The notes under the pieces are model-generated. The model was given only the letters and a program-made list of their open reading frames with translations. It made no database searches and was not told where the DNA came from. Source: Pseudomonas xionganensis (GTDB lineage: Bacteria; Pseudomonadota; Gammaproteobacteria; Pseudomonadales; Pseudomonadaceae). Taken from it: a DNA stretch of 64,000 bases. The position numbers were made by a program, and so were the translations under genes. Positions 58,693-64,000 of this stretch are shown here, piece by piece; the stretch's first letter is position 1, and every line of letters begins with the position of its first letter. The stretch lies in contig NZ_WKJZ01000001.1 of NCBI RefSeq assembly GCF_009763245.1, positions 2,248,941 to 2,312,940 of the forward strand. The letters are read 5' to 3'.

Positions 58693-59278
58693 CGCAGGCA
58701 GTGCGGGTATGCACGTCGAGGGCCTGGAACAGGGTTTTCAGGTGGGTCTTTATCGTATCTTCGGAAACGCCCAGCTGGCGGCCGATGGACTTGTTCGGCA
58801 GGCCCTCGGCCAATAACCGCAGGATCTCCATCTGCCGCGGGGTCAGCGGGTTGGGCTCACCCGACTCGGGGGCGGGCAGGGTTTCACCGAGCAACACCCG
58901 GGTCACTGCCTGACGCAGTTCGTCGCTGTTGGAGCTCTTCGGGATAAAGCCCAGGGCGCCGGCATTCAGCGCAGCTTGGGCATCGAGAGTGGAGTCGCTG
59001 GCGCTGAGGATGGCCACCGGGGTCAGGCAGCCTTGCTGTTGCCAGCGCTGTAACAGCTCAAGGCCGGGCATATCGGGCAGGCGCAGGTCGAGCAGGATCA
59101 GATCGAAATCCTGCTGTTGCAGGCAAGCCTGGGCTGCGGCAGCGCTTTCGGCAGTTTCAATCTGCAAGTCGGCACACAGGGGCGCCAGAGCCAGACTAAG
59201 GCCGTCGAGGAAGATGCGGTGGTCGTCCACCAGAAGCAGGCTGAGCTGCTCGGGCAGGGCATTGCATAGGGCGGTCAT
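58661..59278 (-). CDS. LuxR/NarL-type response regulator
   Basis: A 205-aa DNA-binding regulator. The receiver (about residues 12-125) has LLLVDDHRIFLDGL with the acidic pair, the phospho-Asp in LILLDLRLPDMPG, and the switch Lys in GFIPKSS. The LuxR-type helix-turn-helix (about 142-205) has LTPRQMEILRLLAEGLPNKS and VSEDTIKTHLKTLFQ. It is convergent with and 3'-overlapping the hybrid kinase, so it is probably its output. No target is evident. Confidence 0.93.
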   Translation of the reverse strand: MTALCNALPEQLSLLLVDDHRIFLDGLSLALAPLCADLQIETAESAAAAQACLQQQDFDLILLDLRLPDMPGLELLQRWQQQGCLTPVAILSASDSTLDAQAALNAGALGFIPKSSNSDELRQAVTRVLLGETLPAPESGEPNPLTPRQMEILRLLAEGLPNKSIGRQLGVSEDTIKTHLKTLFQALDVHTRTACVSVARQRGLL

Positions 59279-59374
59279 GGCGATCTCGCAAGCTTTTCTT
59301 ATTGTTGTCGAGCTTGGCGAGTGTACCGCAAAAAAGCCGTCTTTCAGCCGTAGCGGTTCACGCCTGAACAGCTT

Positions 59375-59854
59375 TTACGCCACCCGACTCAGGCTGCCCA
59401 CACAACGCTGCCAGGCGGCAATAAAGTCTCTAGGGCGGCCGTGGGGCCTGAATACCCGACGCCAGATGCGAGCCATGCCCAGCAGGTCGTCGACTGCGGG
59501 CAGTGGGCTGTTGTCGGCCTCGATCAGCATCCAGGCAATCGCGGTGGCGTAGCGCAGGTTGACCGTCAGTTCCAGATGAGGCGCCGCGAGAAAGGCATGC
59601 TGGCTGGCCAGGCCGCGGATCCGGCTGGCCAGATCCGGGTCACGGGCCAGATGCTGATCCCAGAGCTGCTGGTGGCGCAGTTCGGCGATGCGATACAGTC
59701 CATGACCATGCTTGTCGTCGAGGGCCGCTCCCAGGCCCGACTGGCTGGCCGCAGCGCCCAGTAGCAGGGCTTCGGCGGCGGGAGAGTGGCACCCCAGGTA
59801 GAGCAGGGTAGGGCGGATTACATGCTGACTCAGGTCGCAGGCGGCAATTCCCAT
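59375..59854 (-). CDS. Conserved-looking hypothetical protein, 159 aa
   Basis: I do not recognise the family. The product is a soluble, mostly helical protein of 159 aa beginning MGIAACDLSQHVIRPTLLYL, with AAEALLLGAAASQSGLG, GLYRIAELRHQQLWDQHL and LELTVNLRYATAIAWMLI, and a C-terminal RRVFRPHGRPRDFIAAWQRC. GAGGG precedes the ATG at 59854. The A-x-x-LLLGAAA-x-S-x-L-G and HQQLW segments are reminiscent of phage-tail or lysozyme-like proteins seen in Pseudomonas genomes, but I would not assign that. Confidence 0.6.
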   Translation of the reverse strand: MGIAACDLSQHVIRPTLLYLGCHSPAAEALLLGAAASQSGLGAALDDKHGHGLYRIAELRHQQLWDQHLARDPDLASRIRGLASQHAFLAAPHLELTVNLRYATAIAWMLIEADNSPLPAVDDLLGMARIWRRVFRPHGRPRDFIAAWQRCVGSLSRVA

Positions 59855-60065
59855 AGAGCCCTCGCGAAAGGTGATCGGTGGGGCCGGGCATTTGGCAGCT
59901 TCTGCTTGTTCTGATAAAGGCCCCACCGAAAGCGGGTTTAGCCGCTTATCTTGAAGTCTAGTGCGACCTTTCGAATGTAAAGGGCTGTTTTTAAATTGTT
60001 TTCGACTTCCGGCTCCTGGCTATATTCCAGTTGGTGCTTAGCGCTTTGGTTTTCGATATACAGCG

Positions 60066-60920
60066 CTAGTCGCCTGTGGCCACCGGGCGGTTTGGGTCGG
60101 TCACCCACTCGCTCCAGGAGCCGGCATACAGCGGCGCCAGGGGGTAGCCGGCCAGACACAGGGCGAACAGGTTGTGGCAGGCGGTGACGCCGGAGCCGCA
60201 GTAGGCCACCAGCTGCTCCACCGGGCGCCCGTTGAGCAGCTTGGCAAAGCGCTGGCGCAGCTGTTCGGCGGGCAGAAAGCAACCATCGTTGCCCAGGTTT
60301 TCGCTGAACAGGGCGCACTGGGCACCAGGGATATGCCCGGCCACCGGGTCCAGGGGCTCCACTTCGCCGCGAAAGCGTGGCAGGGCGCGGGCATCGAGCA
60401 GGCACAGCTGCTTCTGGCCCAGGCGCTGCTGCAATTGCTCGGCATCGAGTACCAGGCTGGGGTCGGGCTGGCCCTTGAATGAACCGGGTTGTACCGCCGG
60501 CACCTCCTGGCTCAGGGCAAGGCCGGCAGCACGCCAGGTTTTCAGGCCACCGTCCAGCAGGTAGACCCCCTCGCGTTTGCCCAGCCAGGTGAGCAGCCAC
60601 CAGGCGCGGGCAGCGAAGGCATCGCCACCGTCGTCATACAGCACAACGGTGCTGGTCTCGTTCAGCCCCCAGTTGCGCAGGCGCTGGACCAGTTGCTCAG
60701 CATCCGGCAACGGGTGGCGGCCGGTAACCCCCTTGTGTACCGGGCCGGACAGGTCACGCTCCAGGTCGGCATATAGAGCGCCGGGGATATGGCTTTCGGT
60801 GTAACTGCGCTGGCCGTAGTGCGGGTCATTGAGGGCAAAGCGGCAATCGAGGATCAGCAGATTGGGCTGGTGCAGGCGCTGCTGCAGGTCTTGGGCGGTT
60901 ATCAGCTGGGCGAGGGGCAT
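60066..60920 (-). CDS. sseA: Thiosulfate/3-mercaptopyruvate sulfurtransferase (tandem rhodanese)
   Basis: Moves sulfane sulfur to an acceptor such as cyanide or thiols. The 284-aa protein has two rhodanese domains. The N-terminal one is inactive-type (LLILDCRFALNDPHYG...), and the C-terminal one carries the catalytic Cys in AYCGSGVTACHN near residue 240. CGSG-V-T/S is the mercaptopyruvate-type loop. The start at 60920 has AAGGA 9 nt upstream, and an ATG at 60944 is less likely. Confidence 0.88.
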   Translation of the reverse strand: MPLAQLITAQDLQQRLHQPNLLILDCRFALNDPHYGQRSYTESHIPGALYADLERDLSGPVHKGVTGRHPLPDAEQLVQRLRNWGLNETSTVVLYDDGGDAFAARAWWLLTWLGKREGVYLLDGGLKTWRAAGLALSQEVPAVQPGSFKGQPDPSLVLDAEQLQQRLGQKQLCLLDARALPRFRGEVEPLDPVAGHIPGAQCALFSENLGNDGCFLPAEQLRQRFAKLLNGRPVEQLVAYCGSGVTACHNLFALCLAGYPLAPLYAGSWSEWVTDPNRPVATGD

Positions 60921-61056
60921 GCCGGGTATCCTTGGGTAGATCAACAGCCGGCATCATACTGCGCGTGACTGCTCGGCTCGATAGGCAGCTTGCCTCTCGC
61001 GCACAGGGGCATTTGCGGGCATGCTGCAGTCCCTTGTTGTTTGCAGGCCGCTATCC

Positions 61057-61737
61057 ATGAAACGTTTTGTCTTGCTCGACACCGCGCCGATACCTGGCGG
61101 CGATGGAGCACTGTGCCTGTTCGAATATGGCGAGGACTTTGTGATCAAGATCGCCGGCGGCGATGGCGGCCAGTTGATGAACACCCGTATGCACGGCTCA
61201 GAAGATGCCCTGGCGGCGATTCCCTGCAAGAAGGTCGCCGGGCGACCTGATTCGCGGGTGCTGATTGGCGGCCTGGGCATGGGCTTTACCTTGGCTGCAG
61301 CGCTGCAGAACCTGGGCAAGGGCGCTGAGGTGGAAGTGGCCGAACTGGTGCCTGGGGTGGTGGAGTGGAACCGCGGCCCGCTGGGGGCCAAGGCCGGTTA
61401 CCCGATCCTCGATCCACGCACCCGGGTGATCCAGGACGATGTGGCCAACTGCCTGAAAAATGCCGAGCAGCGCTATGACGCCATCATGCTGGATGTTGAC
61501 AACGGCCCAGAGGGCCTGACGCAGAAGCGCAACAGTTGGCTGTACAGCGCCCAGGGCCTGCAGCGCTGTCATCAGGCGCTGCGCAACAAGGGCGTACTGG
61601 CGGTGTGGTCGGCCAGCGCCGACCGGGTATTCAGCGACAAAGTACGCAAGGCCGGCTTCAGGGTGGAGGAAGTGCAGGTCTACGCCCATGGCAACAAGGG
61701 CACCCGGCATACCATCTGGATTGCCGAGAAAAAGTAG
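61057..61737 (+). CDS. Spermidine synthase-like methyltransferase-fold protein
   Basis: A 226-aa protein with the SAM-type fold of polyamine synthases: RVLIGGLGMGFTLAAAL, EVAELVPGVVEWNRGPLG, VIQDDVANCL and YDAIMLDVDNGPEGLT. The N-terminal beta domain is short compared with true SpeE (about 280 aa), so the activity is uncertain. Bacteria often carry such stand-alone paralogues. The start is at 61057. Neighbours give no further clue. Confidence 0.78.
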   Translation: MKRFVLLDTAPIPGGDGALCLFEYGEDFVIKIAGGDGGQLMNTRMHGSEDALAAIPCKKVAGRPDSRVLIGGLGMGFTLAAALQNLGKGAEVEVAELVPGVVEWNRGPLGAKAGYPILDPRTRVIQDDVANCLKNAEQRYDAIMLDVDNGPEGLTQKRNSWLYSAQGLQRCHQALRNKGVLAVWSASADRVFSDKVRKAGFRVEEVQVYAHGNKGTRHTIWIAEKK

Positions 61738-61794
61738 GCGCCAACCTGCTCGCACAGCGGTGTTGGAAGACGCTGCGCGGGCAAGTCTTATGGC

Positions 61795-62853
61795 CTAACG
61801 AATTTTAAGCTTGCCGATCCGGTCATTATCCAGGCTGCCCAGATACAGAAAGTCGCCCACCGGCTTGACCGAGGTGATCATGCGCAGATGGGTGCCACTG
61901 GTGTCATGCAGGCTCTGGATAATTTCGCCTTGCTCGTTGAGTGCGATGGCAAAGCCGTAGGGCACGGCCTTGGGCCAGAAGGCCCGCGGCAGTTTGGCCA
62001 GTTGCGCCTTGGCCCAGGGCGAGCGGTGCAGCATATCGGCATCGGCCTTGCGCGGGCTGGGCAGGGCGACCCAGAAGGTACCATTGCGGTCGCCCTGCAG
62101 GTTGTCCGGCAGGCCGGGCAGGTTGTCGATAAAGATGTCGTGCGTGCCGGCTTTCTCGCCGCTCAACCAGTATCGGGTGATGCGGTAACGATAGGTTTCA
62201 TTGACCAGGACAAAGTCCTCATTGGCCGACAGGGCCACGCCGTTGGCGAAGTACAGGTCCTTGAGCAGTACGCGGGTTTCCCGGGTCGCCGGGTTGTAGC
62301 TGAGCAGGCGGCCGTGGGGGCGGGCTTCGAGCAGGTCGAGCAGGTAATCCGGCTGCTCGAAGCGCGAGGATGCATCGCTGAAGTAGATGGTGCCGTCGCG
62401 GGCGATATCCAGATCGTCGGTGAACTTGAAGGGCACGCCTTCGGCCTCGGTGCTCAACACCTCGATCTGCCCCTCGGGGTTGATGCGCAGCAGGCCCTTG
62501 TAGGCGTCGGCGACGATCAGGTGGCCACTGGCGTCGAAATCCATGCCCAGCGGCCGGCCGCCGGTGTCGACGAAGGTGTCGACCCGCTCACCTTCGATGC
62601 GCACGATGCGCCCGTCATGCAGGCCGGCGTAGACCCGGTCCTGGCTGTCCACTGCGGTGTCTTCCGGGCCGTGTACCTGGCCGCGGCCGAGCAATTCGGC
62701 CTTCATCAGGCTGTCATTGGGTTCCAGTACGCCGGTCAGCAGCGGAGCCTGGGGCGCCTGCCAGGCCAGTGGATCGATGGGGCTGGGGGTGACGACGAGA
62801 TAGAGCGCGGCAGCGACCAGCAGGGTCAGGAACAGGCCAAGCAGCTTCTTCAT
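61795..62853 (-). CDS. SMP-30/strictosidine synthase-like beta-propeller protein
   Basis: A 352-aa protein with an N-terminal signal anchor (LLGLFLTLLVAAALYLVVTP) and a six-bladed propeller of the SMP-30/strictosidine-synthase clan: GPEDTAVDSQDRVYAG, RPLGMDFDASGHLIVADAY, FTDDLDIARDGTIYFSDAS, FANGVALSANEDFVLVNE and LPDNLQGDRNGTFWVALP. It is probably a periplasmic lactonase or related hydrolase; the substrate is unknown. The start at 62853 has AGGGAA 7 nt upstream. Confidence 0.82.
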   Translation of the reverse strand: MKKLLGLFLTLLVAAALYLVVTPSPIDPLAWQAPQAPLLTGVLEPNDSLMKAELLGRGQVHGPEDTAVDSQDRVYAGLHDGRIVRIEGERVDTFVDTGGRPLGMDFDASGHLIVADAYKGLLRINPEGQIEVLSTEAEGVPFKFTDDLDIARDGTIYFSDASSRFEQPDYLLDLLEARPHGRLLSYNPATRETRVLLKDLYFANGVALSANEDFVLVNETYRYRITRYWLSGEKAGTHDIFIDNLPGLPDNLQGDRNGTFWVALPSPRKADADMLHRSPWAKAQLAKLPRAFWPKAVPYGFAIALNEQGEIIQSLHDTSGTHLRMITSVKPVGDFLYLGSLDNDRIGKLKIR

Positions 62854-62990
62854 TGTTGTTATTCCCTGTGTGTGATGGGCAGTCATGCGGGCGCAGAATA
62901 ACGCGTCTGCAGCCTGCCGGGCATATTGTGAATGCCCGGCTATAGGGCGTGGCGATATATACTGCGCGGCATTGTTGAAGGGAGAGCCGC

Positions 62991-64000
62991 GTGGCGATTG
63001 ATATTCACTGGATTACCGATGACGCCGACCTGGCGCAGCATTGCGTCGCCTGGCGCCGCCTGCCCTTTGTGGCACTCGATACCGAATTTATGCGGGTCGA
63101 CACCTTTTACCCCATCGCCGGCCTGTTGCAGGTCAGTGAGGGCGAGCGGGCCTATCTGATCGATCCGCTGCAGATCGGCGACTGGAGCCCCTTTGCCGAG
63201 CTGTTGCAGGATCCGGCTGTGGTCAAGGTATTGCACGCCTGCAGTGAGGATCTGGAGGTCTTCCTGCGCCTGACCGGCAGCCTGCCGGCGCCGCTGTTCG
63301 ATACCCAGCTGGCTGCCGGCTACCTCAACCTCGGTTTTTCCATGGGCTATTCGCGCCTGGTGCAGGCGGTGCTGGCGATCGAGCTGCCCAAGGGCGAGAC
63401 CCGCTCCGACTGGTTGCAGCGTCCTCTTTCGGCCACCCAGGTGAGTTACGCCGCCGAGGACGTGCTGCATCTGGCCGAGGTCTATGCCGCGCTCAAGGCC
63501 CAGCTGTCAGCGCAGAAATACGCCTGGGTGCTGGAGGACGGCGCCGAACTGGTCAGCAACCAGGGTCGTGAAAGTGACCCAGATGAAGCCTGGCGCGAGG
63601 CCAAGCTGGCCTGGAAGCTCAGCCGCCAGCAGTTGGCCGTGCTCAAGGCCCTGTGTGCCTGGCGCGAACGCGAGGCGCGGGTACGCAACCAGCCGCGCAA
63701 CCGGATTATCCGCGAGCATTCGCTCTGGCCCCTGGCGCGCACCCAGCCGGATAACCTGGTCAGCCTGGCGCGGATCGAGGACATGCATCCGAAGACCGTG
63801 CGTCAGGATGGCGAATTTATTCTCAAGCTGATCCAGCAGGCGGCTGCCACGCCAGCCGCCGATTGGCCCGAGCCTCTGCCCGAGCCGCTGCCGCTGGAGG
63901 CCTCGGCGCTGCTGAAGAAACTGCGCGCTATCGGTCAGCGTGAAGCTGAGCGGCTGAATATCGCCCCGGAGCTGATGCTGCGCAAGAAGACCCTGGAGGC
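62991..64000 (+). CDS. rnd: Ribonuclease D (3' end outside window)
   Basis: 3'-5' exoribonuclease trimming tRNA precursors. The frame runs to the window end (336 codons). DEDD exonuclease residues are visible: ALDTEFMRVDTF, HACSEDLEVFLRL and SYAAEDVLHL. An HRDC region starts near residue 205 (LAVLKALCAWREREARVRN). The GTG at 62991 (GTG-GCG-ATT, M-A-I-D-I-H-W) has GGGAG about 6 nt upstream. Confidence 0.95.
   Translation, partial: MAIDIHWITDDADLAQHCVAWRRLPFVALDTEFMRVDTFYPIAGLLQVSEGERAYLIDPLQIGDWSPFAELLQDPAVVKVLHACSEDLEVFLRLTGSLPAPLFDTQLAAGYLNLGFSMGYSRLVQAVLAIELPKGETRSDWLQRPLSATQVSYAAEDVLHLAEVYAALKAQLSAQKYAWVLEDGAELVSNQGRESDPDEAWREAKLAWKLSRQQLAVLKALCAWREREARVRNQPRNRIIREHSLWPLARTQPDNLVSLARIEDMHPKTVRQDGEFILKLIQQAAATPAADWPEPLPEPLPLEASALLKKLRAIGQREAERLNIAPELMLRKKTLE

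Overview
The window is a stretch of chromosome from a Pseudomonas-lineage gammaproteobacterium. The evidence is high-GC coding sequence, Pseudomonas-type gene neighbourhoods (NAGGN osmolyte genes beside a MarR regulator, gltA divergent from sdhCDAB-sucAB-lpdG-sucCD, a btuB-cob cluster ending in an MFS gene, pnuC near uppP), and proteins that closely resemble Pseudomonas families. I saw no rRNA, tRNA, insertion sequence, prophage or CRISPR array. It reads as core chromosome with a few strain-variable islands of function.

Layout. 1-3.9 kb: N-acetylglutaminylglutamine amide (osmoprotectant) synthesis, with a divergent MarR regulator and a perfect palindrome between them. 4-12.8 kb: PBP4 carboxypeptidase, YggL, a large Cache-HAMP-GAF-HD-GYP receptor, a FUSC membrane protein, dGTPase, and an EAL phosphodiesterase with an extra C-terminal domain. 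13-16.1 kb: an ammonium transporter behind a candidate sigma-54 promoter, then a divergent pair (extradiol dioxygenase / thiopurine methyltransferase) around a 19-bp palindrome. 16.2-29.3 kb: the TCA core, with gltA leftward and sdhCDAB-sucAB-lpdG-sucCD rightward to a strong terminator. Hairpins sit at most of the intercistronic gaps.

29.3-40.9 kb: queD; a membrane-anchored catalase-like protein with a di-heme cytochrome c; DUF3429; a PnuC/NadR-type kinase pair; a Cache chemoreceptor with an unrecognised partner; uppP; a periplasmic solute-binding-like protein; an O-methyltransferase; and a cation/proton antiporter. 40.9-54.1 kb: a cobalamin riboswitch followed by btuB, a BtuM-like membrane protein, cobO, cobB, bluB, cbiB, cobD, cobQ, cobU, cobT, cobC and cobS. 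These cover outer- and probably inner-membrane B12 uptake, adenosylation, lower-ligand (DMB) synthesis and nucleotide-loop assembly. An MFS gene and a 41-codon membrane miniprotein overlap at the far end. 54.1-64 kb: a periplasmic glutathione peroxidase, secreted lipase plus its foldase, a hybrid histidine kinase convergent with a NarL-type regulator, rhodanese, spermidine-synthase-like and SMP-30-like proteins, and the start of RNase D.

The most interesting leads are the BtuM-like protein in the riboswitch-controlled B12 cluster, the anchored catalase/di-heme cytochrome pair, the unannotated 41-aa membrane protein, two near-perfect operator-like palindromes, and candidate RNA-level control of lipase and the TCA operon. 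All homology statements come from recognising motifs by eye; no database search was run.
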